Part shown: one piece after another, positions 7,449-16,334 of the stretch
Position numbering within the stretch: position 1 is the first letter of the stretch
Layout of the letters: each line of letters begins with the position of its first letter
Source of the DNA: Gracilimonas sp965227215
GTDB taxonomy: Bacteria; Bacteroidota; Rhodothermia; Balneolales; Balneolaceae
DNA length: 64,000 nt
Direction: 5' to 3'
NCBI GenBank assembly: GCA_965227215.1
Contig: OZ245729.1
Coordinates: 62,001 to 126,000 of the forward strand
Program-made: the position numbers and the translations under genes
The notes under the pieces: model-generated
Told to the model about the DNA's origin: nothing
What the model saw: only the letters and a program-made list of their open reading frames with translations
Database searches by the model: none

Positions 7449-9182
7449 CTAAGCACTGTGGTTGTCGTAGTCTGATAATCTTGTACCTTCGTCGCTCAGA
7501 TCCTGTTTTTTCAGGGCCGCTTTAACAGCTTCATGCACCGTAGAAAAAATGCGTTCTTTTTTAACAAAGGTACCAATATCTGATCGGCGTATGACATCTC
7601 TTACCGGCCCAATTAATCCGGATAAATACAGCTCTATCCCATATTTGTTTAGGGTTTCAATGATCATCAATAGTGTTTCCATAGCTGAAACGTCAAGGTC
7701 ACCGATGGTGCTTCCATCAATAATCACATATTTTGGAGCGGTATTCCGGTTCATGCTTTCTTCCAGAATGTAATTTTTGAAGAACTCGGCATTTACAAAT
7801 GAGAAAGAGGCATCGATACGAAGAATTAAGACGCCCGGAATTTTCTTTGCATTTTCGAATCGGGAAATATTCTTAAAGTCACGGGTGCCGGGGATCAGTC
7901 CAAGTTCTGCGACAGTAGGTTTGCTCATTTTAATAAGAAGAGCCAGCACAGAAGCAATTATACCGATTATGATTCCTTCCTGAATGCCTATGACCAATAC
8001 ACTGGCAAAAGTTATAAAGGCTACAAAAGCATCTCTTCGCTTGGTGTTAATTAAGAATCGAAGCTCTTTAATGTCTATTAAGCCACTTACCGACACTACT
8101 ATAATTGCCCCGAGCAATGGTTCTGGAAGTACCTCAAAAAGTGGAGTTAAAAACAGGAGGGTAAGCAAAATCAGCAGCCCGGCAAACACATTATTGATTG
8201 ACGTTTTTGCTCCGGCTTGTTCAGCGATTGCTGACCTTGAAAAGCTGGATGAAACCGGCAGCGACTGAAAAAGTCCGCCGATGATATTGCTGCTCCCAAT
8301 AGCGATAAGTTCCTGGTTTGGATTAACTGTGTAACCGTGTTTTCGGGCAAATGATTTTGACAAAGAAGCAACGGTCATAAATTGGATAAGTGCCAGCGTT
8401 AAAGCGTTGGGCAACAACGATTTTATTTCATCGAAACTGGTGTTGTGTAAAGCTAAGTCAGGTAATCCATCCGGGATATTCCCGATTTGAGATAAACCGA
8501 AATCGGAGATATTTATAAATGAAGCAACAAGTATAGTAATGAAAACTAAAATCACTGATTCCGGAAGCTTAGAGAAATATTTTCTCAGCCCTGCTAGAAA
8601 GCCAATAAAGCCAATGGAGAGTGTCAACGAGGGGACATGAATCTGATCCCAATGCCCCGATAAGTAATAGAATATCTCGTGTACGTATTGGGTATTTGGG
8701 ATATCAATATTCATCAGCGTACCCATTTGGCTGGCAATAATGATGATGGGAGCGGCTATAGTGAAACCTGATATGACCGGACGCGAGAATAAATTAAAGG
8801 CAAAACCAAGCTTAAATACGCCCATTAACACCTGAAGTATTCCGGTAAGCACTGCAATCATTACCGCGAGTATTGCCTTTTCGGTAATATTATCCCCGGC
8901 AAGCAGCCCCAAACCGGCTGAAAGAATAAGCATATCGATGGCCACCGGTCCGATAGAAATATGCTGGGAGGTGCCGAATATGGGGTAAATGAAAAGAGGA
9001 AGTAATCCGGCATATAATCCATAAATAGGTGGAACTCCTGCAATTACTGCATATGCCATTCCTTGTGGGATCAGAACAACGCCGACGGTTACACCGGCTA
9101 TGACGTCATTCTTCAACTTATGAGTGTCATAGTTCTGGAGTACCTCGAGAATAGGGACGTATTTTTTGAGCAAATTCTTCAT
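7449..9182 (-). CDS. SulP family inorganic anion transporter with STAS domain
   Basis: This 577-residue SLC26/SulP membrane transporter probably moves sulfate, bicarbonate or another anion. The transmembrane core opens with the family signature VIAGVTVGVVLIPQGMAYA and PPIYGLYAGLLPLFIYPIFGTS, continues through about 14 hydrophobic segments with GSSNIIGGLFQSLPVSSSFSRSA, and ends in a cytoplasmic STAS domain (about 440-555, with YVIIDGSTIGDLDVSAMETL). Its gene starts three bases after the stop of the SLC13-type permease upstream, so the two are co-transcribed. Substrate is not determinable by motif; the pairing with an SLC13/DASS permease favours sulfate or a carboxylate/bicarbonate role. Confidence 0.92.
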   Translation of the reverse strand: MKNLLKKYVPILEVLQNYDTHKLKNDVIAGVTVGVVLIPQGMAYAVIAGVPPIYGLYAGLLPLFIYPIFGTSQHISIGPVAIDMLILSAGLGLLAGDNITEKAILAVMIAVLTGILQVLMGVFKLGFAFNLFSRPVISGFTIAAPIIIIASQMGTLMNIDIPNTQYVHEIFYYLSGHWDQIHVPSLTLSIGFIGFLAGLRKYFSKLPESVILVFITILVASFINISDFGLSQIGNIPDGLPDLALHNTSFDEIKSLLPNALTLALIQFMTVASLSKSFARKHGYTVNPNQELIAIGSSNIIGGLFQSLPVSSSFSRSAIAEQAGAKTSINNVFAGLLILLTLLFLTPLFEVLPEPLLGAIIVVSVSGLIDIKELRFLINTKRRDAFVAFITFASVLVIGIQEGIIIGIIASVLALLIKMSKPTVAELGLIPGTRDFKNISRFENAKKIPGVLILRIDASFSFVNAEFFKNYILEESMNRNTAPKYVIIDGSTIGDLDVSAMETLLMIIETLNKYGIELYLSGLIGPVRDVIRRSDIGTFVKKERIFSTVHEAVKAALKKQDLSDEGTRLSDYDNHSA

Positions 9183-9185
9183 GGG

Positions 9186-10976
9186 CTAAAACGACCAAAA
9201 TAAGGGGATTGCAAAGGTACCGATAATCCAGAATAGTACGTTCAGCGGGGTTCCTACTTTCACAAAATCTATAAAACGATACTGTCCGGGACCAAAAATC
9301 ATGGTATTGGTTTGATATCCGATTGGGGACATAAAGCTAAGCGATGCGGCCATGGTTACTGCCACCAGCATCGGTTCTGCATTAACACCTATACTGGTTG
9401 AGGCTTCTATAGCGATTGGTGCCAGCAGGGCTGCAGTTGCCTGATTTGATATCAGGTTGGTGAGCATCATAGATAAAAAGAAGAAGGCCGATAAAACTGC
9501 TGTAGGACCAAAAGTTTCGAGATTGGTAATCACTGTATCGGCCATCAGTTGAGCCGCTCCGGTTTTTTGCATGGCTACTCCCAGTGGCAGTACACCGCCC
9601 AACAAGAATATCACTTTCCAATTTATGCTTTGATACGCTTGCTCGTTGGTCAGGCATCCGGTTAATATCATCAGGATAACACCACAAATTGCACTGGCAA
9701 CAATGGGTAGCAAGCCTAATGCAGCCGTACTAACTACACCCAGAATAATGGCTATTGCCACCGGAATTTTGGAGGTTTTAAGGTCGGGAACATCAATTTC
9801 TGTGGCTAGAACAAATTCCTCAGCTGTTTTGATATCATTAACCCGTTCTTTTTTAGCATATAATAAGACTGAAGTACCGCTTTGCAATCGAATGTCGGAT
9901 AGTTTGTCTTGCTGTACTTTTCCTTTTTGACGGATAGCCAGTACCTGGGCTTCGTAAAGTTTATAAAAATCAATATCACGAAGAGGCATGCTGTCATACG
10001 AAGATTCCGGAGCTATTACGGCCTCAACAAGCTGCGCATTACCCATTTCAAAATCTTTGTCTTCCCAGTGCTCAGAGGGTTTTATAAGTACATCTTCCCG
10101 GTTCAATAGTTTATTAATTTCCTTAACACTTCCTCGTATCCTTAGTATGTCTTCAGCTTCAAGAGTAATGCTTTCGCGATCTGTCTTGGAATTTCCTTCT
10201 TTATCAAATACCTCTACAATGTCGAGATCTAAATCCTGAATGAGTTTTGTATTCTTTAGCGGAGTATCAACAAATGGGGATTTGGCATTAAGAATCACAT
10301 CCGTAAGGTAGCTCTGCATTTCAAAGGTATCGGTAAGTTCCTGATCTTTTCTGCGCTCGGGAATCAGATTAATTCCCATCGTGAACAGGTAAAGAAATCC
10401 AGCGGCAAAAAAGATGATGCCAACCGGGGCAAATTCAAACATTCCAAATCCGGACAGCCCGTTTTCAGTGGCAATAGAATCCACCAACAGGTTGGTGGAT
10501 GTACCTATGAGCGTGCAAACACCGCCAAACATTGCGGCAAAAGACATCGGCATCAGTAATTTTGAGGCACTTTCTCCTAAATCTTTGGAAAGCCCGATAA
10601 TCACCGGGATAAAAATCGCGACTGCCGCCGTGTTATTGATAAAAGCAGAGATAACCCCGATAGTCATCATGATAATGAAAATAGCCATCCGATAATTCAG
10701 CTGACTAAGCTTGAAAAACCAATCACCCACAATATCTAAAGCTCCGGTACGCCTGAGGCCCTCACTCAATATAAACATGCAGGCAATGGTAACAGTGGCG
10801 GTGTTGCTGAAACCCGATAGTCCCTCAGTCGGCGTCAGGATGCCTGATACCATTAAAATGGCGAGCAGAATAAGGGAGGTTACATCAAACGAAATTCGTT
10901 TATTTATAAAAAGGAATACAGCTAAAACGATGAGGCTGTAGACGAACCAAATTTCAAGTGAAATTCCGAACATCAT
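9186..10976 (-). CDS. SLC13/DASS-type permease with TrkA-C domains
   Basis: This 596-residue permease of the divalent anion:Na+ symporter/ArsB superfamily has two blocks of hydrophobic helices flanking a cytoplasmic region (about 210-385). That region contains two TrkA-C/RCK-C-like domains (DTPLKNTKLIQDLDLDIVEVF and DSMPLRDIDFYKLYEAQVLAIRQ), the layout of SLC13-like proteins annotated as sulfate/TRAP-like permeases. The signatures SAFINNTAAVAIFIPV and NLISNQATAALLAPIAIEA are the paired Asn-Asn/Asn-Gln substrate- and Na+-binding hairpins. It is the first gene of a two-gene unit with the SulP transporter. Two consecutive ATG codons could serve as start. Sulfate is the likeliest substrate by family. 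Confidence 0.88.
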   Translation of the reverse strand: MMFGISLEIWFVYSLIVLAVFLFINKRISFDVTSLILLAILMVSGILTPTEGLSGFSNTATVTIACMFILSEGLRRTGALDIVGDWFFKLSQLNYRMAIFIIMMTIGVISAFINNTAAVAIFIPVIIGLSKDLGESASKLLMPMSFAAMFGGVCTLIGTSTNLLVDSIATENGLSGFGMFEFAPVGIIFFAAGFLYLFTMGINLIPERRKDQELTDTFEMQSYLTDVILNAKSPFVDTPLKNTKLIQDLDLDIVEVFDKEGNSKTDRESITLEAEDILRIRGSVKEINKLLNREDVLIKPSEHWEDKDFEMGNAQLVEAVIAPESSYDSMPLRDIDFYKLYEAQVLAIRQKGKVQQDKLSDIRLQSGTSVLLYAKKERVNDIKTAEEFVLATEIDVPDLKTSKIPVAIAIILGVVSTAALGLLPIVASAICGVILMILTGCLTNEQAYQSINWKVIFLLGGVLPLGVAMQKTGAAQLMADTVITNLETFGPTAVLSAFFFLSMMLTNLISNQATAALLAPIAIEASTSIGVNAEPMLVAVTMAASLSFMSPIGYQTNTMIFGPGQYRFIDFVKVGTPLNVLFWIIGTFAIPLFWSF

Positions 10977-11160
10977 CTGTTGATTATTGAATTAGGTGAT
11001 GACGCCTTAGTGGTTATATATTAAGACACATATCTTATAACTTACTTAATATTACAAGTTGAAAGAAAAAATAGTTTGAATTGTTATATTAAAATCAGCG
11101 ATGGATATACATCCGCTAACATCTTATTTTAAGCCTATTGATGAACAATAATAAGAAAGG

Positions 11161-11189
11161 CGTCTACCGATGGTGGATGGCTTTTTTTT
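11161..11189 (+). terminator. Terminator-like hairpin in the greA leader
   Basis: Bases 11161-11168 (CGTCTACC) pair with 11172-11179 (GGTGGATG, two G-T wobbles) around a three-base loop, followed after GC by eight T at 11182-11189. This has the form of an intrinsic terminator, yet it lies only 30 bases before the greA ATG and reads toward greA. It may end a short leader transcript and so attenuate greA. Confidence 0.55.
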
Positions 11190-11219
11190 ATTTAATGAAA
11201 CCGAACAAAAGAAGAGATT

Positions 11220-11693
11220 ATGAGCAAAGTTCAATACCTCACGCAAGAAGGTTACGACAAATTGGAAGCGGAATTGAAAGATCTTAAAACCCGTGGACGA
11301 CGAGAGATTGCAGAAGATATAGCTGAGGCCCGGGCAAAGGGAGATCTTAGTGAAAATGCAGAATATGATGCGGCCAAAGAAGCACAGGGGCACATGGAAG
11401 ATCGGATTACGAAGCTTGAGGATGCCCTGGCCAATGCCCGCGTTCTTGATAAGAGTGAACTTGACCTTTCTAAAGTGAGGGTACTTACAACGGTTACCAT
11501 CCTGAATAAAAAAATGGGGAAAGAGATGAAATATACGCTTGTATCTCCGAACGAAGCAGACTTTAAAGAAGGGAAAATTTCTGTGGAGTCACCGATTGGT
11601 CAAGCTTTGATGGGACGTGAAATTGGAGAAACCGTAGAAGTAGATGTGCCGGCCGGAAAGCTGGAGTTGGAAGTAAAGAACATCGAAATCTGA
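11220..11693 (+). CDS. greA: Transcription elongation factor GreA
   Basis: GreA enters the RNA polymerase secondary channel and stimulates cleavage of backtracked transcripts. The 157-residue length is standard. The N-terminal coiled coil (1-75) shows the typical YLTQEGYDKLEAELKDLKT start, the tip motif DLSENAEYDAAKEAQ with the two acidic residues needed for cleavage, and LEDALANARVLD. The C-terminal FKBP-like globular domain contains SPIGQALMGREIGETVEV. The gene sits downstream of a terminator-like hairpin and divergent from the anion transporter pair. The NUDIX gene follows after 16 bases, so the two are probably co-transcribed. Confidence 0.97.
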   Translation: MSKVQYLTQEGYDKLEAELKDLKTRGRREIAEDIAEARAKGDLSENAEYDAAKEAQGHMEDRITKLEDALANARVLDKSELDLSKVRVLTTVTILNKKMGKEMKYTLVSPNEADFKEGKISVESPIGQALMGREIGETVEVDVPAGKLELEVKNIEI

Positions 11694-11709
11694 TTTCAGC
11701 CATTTTATA

Positions 11710-12168
11710 ATGAAAAAGCTCATTGATGTATATCCGTATAAGATGGAGGTAGGGCAACCTCTTTTTCTAATCTTTAAACGATCGGCTGAAAAAATCTATG
11801 GAAATCAATGGCGCATGGTAGGTGGTAAGGTCAAGGATGGGGAATCAAGCTGGGAGGGAGCACTAAGAGAGCTCAAAGAAGAAACCGGCCTTTCTCCGGT
11901 GAAATTCTGGGCTATACCTTCTGTTAACCAGTTTTATGAAGCCAAATCAGACAGTGTTCATACCATCCCTGCTTTTGCTGCTGAGTTGAGTGGAAAAGAA
12001 GAAATTACGCTTGATGATGAACATTCGGAATATAAATGGGTTAGTATAGAAGGTATTGACCCTTACATTAGGTGGCCGGAACAGCGCCGACTCATGAAGA
12101 TGACTCACGATATTTTAACCGATCAATTTCTCCAAATACTTCCAGAGTGGATAATCGATATTTCTTAA
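11710..12168 (+). CDS. NUDIX hydrolase
   Basis: This 152-residue NUDIX-fold pyrophosphohydrolase has a perfect Nudix box, GKVKDGESSWEGALRELKEE followed by TGL, matching GX5EX7REUXEEXGU with the Mg2+-binding glutamates. An N-terminal PYKMEVGQPLFLIFKRS strand region precedes it. The substrate could be a (d)NTP, a nucleoside diphosphate derivative such as dihydroneopterin triphosphate, or another X-linked diphosphate; the sequence does not decide. It follows greA by 16 bases and its 3' end overlaps the start of the outer-membrane barrel gene. Confidence 0.92.
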   Translation: MKKLIDVYPYKMEVGQPLFLIFKRSAEKIYGNQWRMVGGKVKDGESSWEGALRELKEETGLSPVKFWAIPSVNQFYEAKSDSVHTIPAFAAELSGKEEITLDDEHSEYKWVSIEGIDPYIRWPEQRRLMKMTHDILTDQFLQILPEWIIDIS

Positions 12169-13385
12169 TTACTTTTCTTTTTGTTCTGATTCCGGGTGCT
12201 CTTTTTGCCCAGAACGACAACTATAAACTGGAATTTGCCCCCGACCTCTGGTACAACAGCGTTGATGGTATTCGAGTAGGGGCAAGGGTTTTGGGAGATA
12301 TGGAAGGTACCTTTCAGGATGGTCCGCACCGCCTGGATGCCGGATTATGGCTTGGTACCAATTTTCCGGATCAGCCTGTATCGTATTATCTATCATTCAC
12401 TGAACCTGTCCCGGCACTCTCTGAATTTGGCGAGGAGTTCAATGTTCAGTTGGTTAGTAGTATCAGAACCGGGTATAACCGTCATGGGCTTGCCATCAAT
12501 AAGCGGTTTCAAAAAGGTTTTGATGAACTTCGACATCAGGAAATCAGGCTAACCATATTCCAGGAAAAAGTAACGGATAATGAGTACCGACTTAATGCAT
12601 TTCAGGAAACAGACTGGAAGAGCCTGCTTGGCATTGAATTCAGAACAAGCGGTTTTACTGCTCTGGGAGCTTTAAAAACCCATTTTTCTTTTCAACAGAA
12701 TGTGAATCAAGCTTCCGGTAATTTTTCGCTGGGTAGTGCTGAAGTAAAGCACCTGACTGAGTTTGGAAAAGGATTTGGTTTAAATCTTAGAGCTTTTGGT
12801 GCGTTGGTTAGTTCCGATGCTCCTCTCGAATATAATTACAGTATGGCTAACCGAGCCCCGATAGCATGGCTGAGTAATGGAGTGACAAGGGCAAGTGGTA
12901 CCATACCGGATACTTTTTTTGAAAACGGGTTGGTTCAAATTGCCGGCGGCTTTAGTCTCAGAGGGTATAACACCGCCTCATTTACAACTCCGGGTGGTAA
13001 TACAGATTATACCATTAGTTATGCAGGCACTCTTGATAAGGGAATTTCATTAAATACCGAATTTATTTTCCCCAATTTCATTAACTCCATGTTAAACCGT
13101 TCCATCGTTGGGGATTTTGTTCATCTTAAATCTTACCTGTTTAATGATATAGGAAGGGTTAGTGGAATAAGATTCGAAGATGATATAACTCTGGATGTAG
13201 ATAAAACTGTGGCTGATGCCGGTATCGGAATTCAATTTTCAATTAACATCCCGGATTGGTTGGGTAAAGATCGTGGATTGGCTCTCAGGTACGAAGTACC
13301 ATTGTGGCTATCCGATCCTGAAAGCGGAGAAGAATCATTCAAATTTCGTAATTTGATCGGCATTGGAGCCGTAATATCACTTTAA
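12147..13385 (+). CDS. Predicted outer-membrane beta-barrel protein
   Basis: A secreted protein of unknown function. The reading frame is open from further upstream inside the NUDIX gene, but the GTG at 12147 (codons VDNRYFLITFL) places a clean signal peptide, RYFLITFLFVLIPGALFAQ, at the N-terminus, so I take that start (412 residues, 22-base overlap). The mature part is a chain of alternating amphipathic strands (GIRVGARVLG, RLDAGLWLGT, GYNRHGLAINKRF, GFGLNLRAFGAL, GGFSLRGYNT) and ends in an aliphatic strand, RNLIGIGAVISL, as expected for a barrel. It resembles the barrel domains attached to M1-like peptidases and BamA-like proteins. No enzyme motif is visible. Confidence 0.7.
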   Translation: MDNRYFLITFLFVLIPGALFAQNDNYKLEFAPDLWYNSVDGIRVGARVLGDMEGTFQDGPHRLDAGLWLGTNFPDQPVSYYLSFTEPVPALSEFGEEFNVQLVSSIRTGYNRHGLAINKRFQKGFDELRHQEIRLTIFQEKVTDNEYRLNAFQETDWKSLLGIEFRTSGFTALGALKTHFSFQQNVNQASGNFSLGSAEVKHLTEFGKGFGLNLRAFGALVSSDAPLEYNYSMANRAPIAWLSNGVTRASGTIPDTFFENGLVQIAGGFSLRGYNTASFTTPGGNTDYTISYAGTLDKGISLNTEFIFPNFINSMLNRSIVGDFVHLKSYLFNDIGRVSGIRFEDDITLDVDKTVADAGIGIQFSINIPDWLGKDRGLALRYEVPLWLSDPESGEESFKFRNLIGIGAVISL

Positions 13386-13392
13386 CTCACTT

Positions 13393-14610
13393 ATGAAAAC
13401 CCTTGTAATAAACTGCGGCAGCTCGTCCATAAAGTATCAGCTCATAAGCACAGAGAATAAAGAATGCCTTTGCAAGGGCTTAGTGGAAAGAATCGGCGCA
13501 GTAACTTCCATCATTAAGCAAGAATTTAAAGATGAAAAGCCGCTCAAAAAATCCATGGTCATTGAAAACCATGCGGCCGCACTAAAGAAGATTATGGAAT
13601 TGTTGATTGAGGCTGACAATGATTACTTGCAATCGCTGGGTGAAATTGAGGCGGTTGGCCACAGGGTGGTACATGGAGGAGAGACGTTCAAAGACTCTGT
13701 ATTAATAGATGAAGATGTGGAAGAAGCTATCCAACAGGCTTTTGATATTGCCCCGTTGCATAACCCTCCAAACTTGGAAGGAATTCGAGCAGCTAAGAAA
13801 CACCTGCCTGATGTGCCTCACGTGGCGGTATTTGACACTGCTTTTCATCATTCCATTCCACAACATGCCTATTTATATGGTATTCCCAACCGGCTTTATC
13901 GTCGGTATAAAATCAGGAAGTATGGTTTTCACGGAACATCTCATTATTACGTGAGCCGGATGTACCACAAAATTTCAGGTAAACCGAAGAAGGGCTCTAA
14001 AGTCATTACATGTCATTTGGGAAATGGCTGTTCGATTACGGCTATAAAAGACGGAAATTCTGTTGATACAAGCATGGGTTTTTCTCCATTGGAGGGGCTG
14101 GTGATGGGAACCCGAAGCGGTGATATCGATCCCTCTATCTTATTCTACCTCATAGAGAAAGAAGAATTATCTCTCGCCAATGTTCATGCATTGCTGAACA
14201 AACACAGTGGACTTTTGGGTTTAAGCGGGTATGCTGCTGATATGCGGGATTTATTGGACGAAGCTGAAAGCGGTGACCGCCGAAGTAACGAAGCTATCGA
14301 CGTATTTTGTTATCGAGTTAAGAAGTACATCGGTTCGTATATTGCAGCATTGAACGGGGTGGATGCGATCATCTTTACCGGAGGTATTGGTGAAAATGCA
14401 GCCCCGATTAGGGAAAAGGTATTGGAAAACATGCAATATGCCGGAATTGAGGTAGATGTTGCCCGAAATGAAAACCGTAATGGTGATACTAAAATCAGCT
14501 CAGATAATTCCAAAGTCGACGTTCACGTTATTCCAACAAATGAAGAACTTGTAATAGCCATAGACTCGGCTAAAATTGCTACGGCTTCAAAACAAACCCC
14601 ATGGGCTTAA
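13393..14610 (+). CDS. ackA: Acetate kinase
   Basis: Acetate kinase interconverts acetyl phosphate plus ADP with acetate plus ATP. The 405 residues match the family, with VINCGSSSIKYQL at the N-terminus, VGHRVVHGGE, FDTAFHHSIP, the KYGFHGTSHYYVS signature, HLGNGCSITAI (phosphate 2-type loop), DPSILFYL and GGIGENAAPIREKVL near the C-terminus (adenosine-binding loop). It starts seven bases after the barrel gene and its last codons overlap the following lipoprotein gene by 10 bases. The partner enzyme, phosphate acetyltransferase, is encoded two genes further downstream in the same direction, so the pathway is probably one transcript with two unrelated genes inside it. Confidence 0.97.
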   Translation: MKTLVINCGSSSIKYQLISTENKECLCKGLVERIGAVTSIIKQEFKDEKPLKKSMVIENHAAALKKIMELLIEADNDYLQSLGEIEAVGHRVVHGGETFKDSVLIDEDVEEAIQQAFDIAPLHNPPNLEGIRAAKKHLPDVPHVAVFDTAFHHSIPQHAYLYGIPNRLYRRYKIRKYGFHGTSHYYVSRMYHKISGKPKKGSKVITCHLGNGCSITAIKDGNSVDTSMGFSPLEGLVMGTRSGDIDPSILFYLIEKEELSLANVHALLNKHSGLLGLSGYAADMRDLLDEAESGDRRSNEAIDVFCYRVKKYIGSYIAALNGVDAIIFTGGIGENAAPIREKVLENMQYAGIEVDVARNENRNGDTKISSDNSKVDVHVIPTNEELVIAIDSAKIATASKQTPWA

Positions 14611-16334
14611 AACACACATTTATTCTTTATATCGCTCTGATATCAGCGGTGGTTTTTCAGGGTTGTTCCAGTACAAGCTGGGTAGTGGTAGATGATCAGG
14701 CTTTGGATATAAACGATTACGAGCTGGTTTCATCACGGTATTTCCTGGAAAGCACTAATGGACTCAGCCCGAATCAACCGCTTGTTCATTTCGATCTGAA
14801 GTCGATTAATACCTACGAGTATGCGGAAAGAGTAAAAACGGAACGCTATATACAACGGTACCGACCTAGAATAGGATACGTATTATTAGGCGCTGCCGGG
14901 GCCGGACTTTCGTACTACGCTGCTTTTTCTGACCAGCTGTTGGACCGCCCAACCGATGAACAAAGATATGCTCTGATGGGGGCCGGGACATTACTCACCG
15001 GGTTATCCTTTATGAATATGAAGCCGGTAGGCGAACCAACCCGAACCGGAGAGAGCCGATTATTACGGCGAACCGGAACGGCTACCGAAGTAGATACCAC
15101 CAATGCCCGGCCATACAACACGGAAAACCCCGGCATACGTATTTCATATAATAACCGGGTGTTGGTAGAGAATGAGGAGTGGGATTTTAACGGCGGACGT
15201 ATTTCCATAAATCTGGCTGAAGAAGTGGATGCAGGTATTTTTGGCGAATCTCCGACCCAGAATATTGTGGTCGAGGCTTTTTATGATTCTCTGTCTCAGA
15301 GAAAAGAAGTATCGGTGCCTTCCGTTTTTGAACAGTTTGTGGTTGTGGATGTGCAGATTACCGCTCTGCGAAACGAGCCGGAATCGAATCCGGGAAATAT
15401 ATTGACTGATCTCGCAGAAGGCAGTCAGCTTAAACTGGTTTCTAAAGAAGGGGATTGGTATAAAGTGCTTTACGGTATTTCTGAAACATGGGTATCCGCA
15501 AATGATGTACGCACTATTTGGCGTCCTTCAGAGTTTGCATCCGACCTTTCTGTCATCGCGATCCCGAATGTGCCTTTTGGTTCGATTGATGTGGAGCGGA
15601 ATATTCCGGTTCTGGGTAGAAGCTCTCTCAACTCCGGGGCTTTCATATTATCCAACAATCAGTATGAAGGTGAGCTTTCGGAACGGATTTATGGTCAGCG
15701 TGATGCCAAGTTGATGGAAGAATATTTCATACAAGGATTTGGCGTTAGAAGTACCCGGGTTGTAAAGGCCATGAATGCAACCAGTGACCTTATGGTAGAA
15801 CGAGCCTATTCCCGGCTGGCAGCAACCCTCAGTGATTCCCGCCACAACCTGAACGTATACATAAATGGATATGCAGAAATTAGAGACGGACAGGTCTATT
15901 TGCTGGGCAGCGAACTGAATGAAAATGGAGAATTACAGCTCATTGATCTTCAAAAACTGTTTCGGGCACTCAATAACCTGGACCTGAATTCCATTAAGAT
16001 ATTTGCGGATCTCGATATTTTGAATGGGAACAGTTCAACTCAGGCGCTCGAGAATCTGGCTTCTATCATTACGGATCAGAATTTCGCCTCGGCTGTATTT
16101 TTTGCATCTCGTCCCGATCAGCGATCCGGTATCTATTCTTCAACCAATGGGGAACAGAATCGCCACAGTATATTCACCTATTATTTGGCTGAAGCCATCA
16201 AGCAGCGGAATATGACCATGAGTGCCATCTACGATCATCTGGAACGAAATGTGCCATTCACATCCCGAAGCCTATACGAGCGACCACAGAATCCATTGTT
16301 TTTTGGTAACAGAGAGCTTGAGCTTCTGAACTGA
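14601..16334 (+). CDS. Lipoprotein with SH3b-like and degenerate caspase-like domains
   Basis: A 577-residue predicted lipoprotein of unknown role. It has a signal peptide with lipobox VVFQGC (acylated Cys22), a short membrane-like hydrophobic segment near 92-110, a bacterial SH3-like region about 245-300 (LRNEPESNPGNILTDLAEGSQLKLVSKEGDWYKVL in pieces), and a C-terminal region (about 335-577) that follows the peptidase C14/caspase layout: AFILSNNQYEG, RDAKLMEEYFIQ, LNVYINGYAE, YLLGSELNE, IKIFADLDILNG, ASRPDQRS and HSIFTYYLAEAI. The catalytic His position is Tyr424 and the catalytic Cys position is Asp472, so it should be proteolytically dead. It overlaps ackA by 10 bases. The caspase-fold assignment is my inference from the motif order. 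Confidence 0.65.
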   Translation: MGLKHTFILYIALISAVVFQGCSSTSWVVVDDQALDINDYELVSSRYFLESTNGLSPNQPLVHFDLKSINTYEYAERVKTERYIQRYRPRIGYVLLGAAGAGLSYYAAFSDQLLDRPTDEQRYALMGAGTLLTGLSFMNMKPVGEPTRTGESRLLRRTGTATEVDTTNARPYNTENPGIRISYNNRVLVENEEWDFNGGRISINLAEEVDAGIFGESPTQNIVVEAFYDSLSQRKEVSVPSVFEQFVVVDVQITALRNEPESNPGNILTDLAEGSQLKLVSKEGDWYKVLYGISETWVSANDVRTIWRPSEFASDLSVIAIPNVPFGSIDVERNIPVLGRSSLNSGAFILSNNQYEGELSERIYGQRDAKLMEEYFIQGFGVRSTRVVKAMNATSDLMVERAYSRLAATLSDSRHNLNVYINGYAEIRDGQVYLLGSELNENGELQLIDLQKLFRALNNLDLNSIKIFADLDILNGNSSTQALENLASIITDQNFASAVFFASRPDQRSGIYSSTNGEQNRHSIFTYYLAEAIKQRNMTMSAIYDHLERNVPFTSRSLYERPQNPLFFGNRELELLN

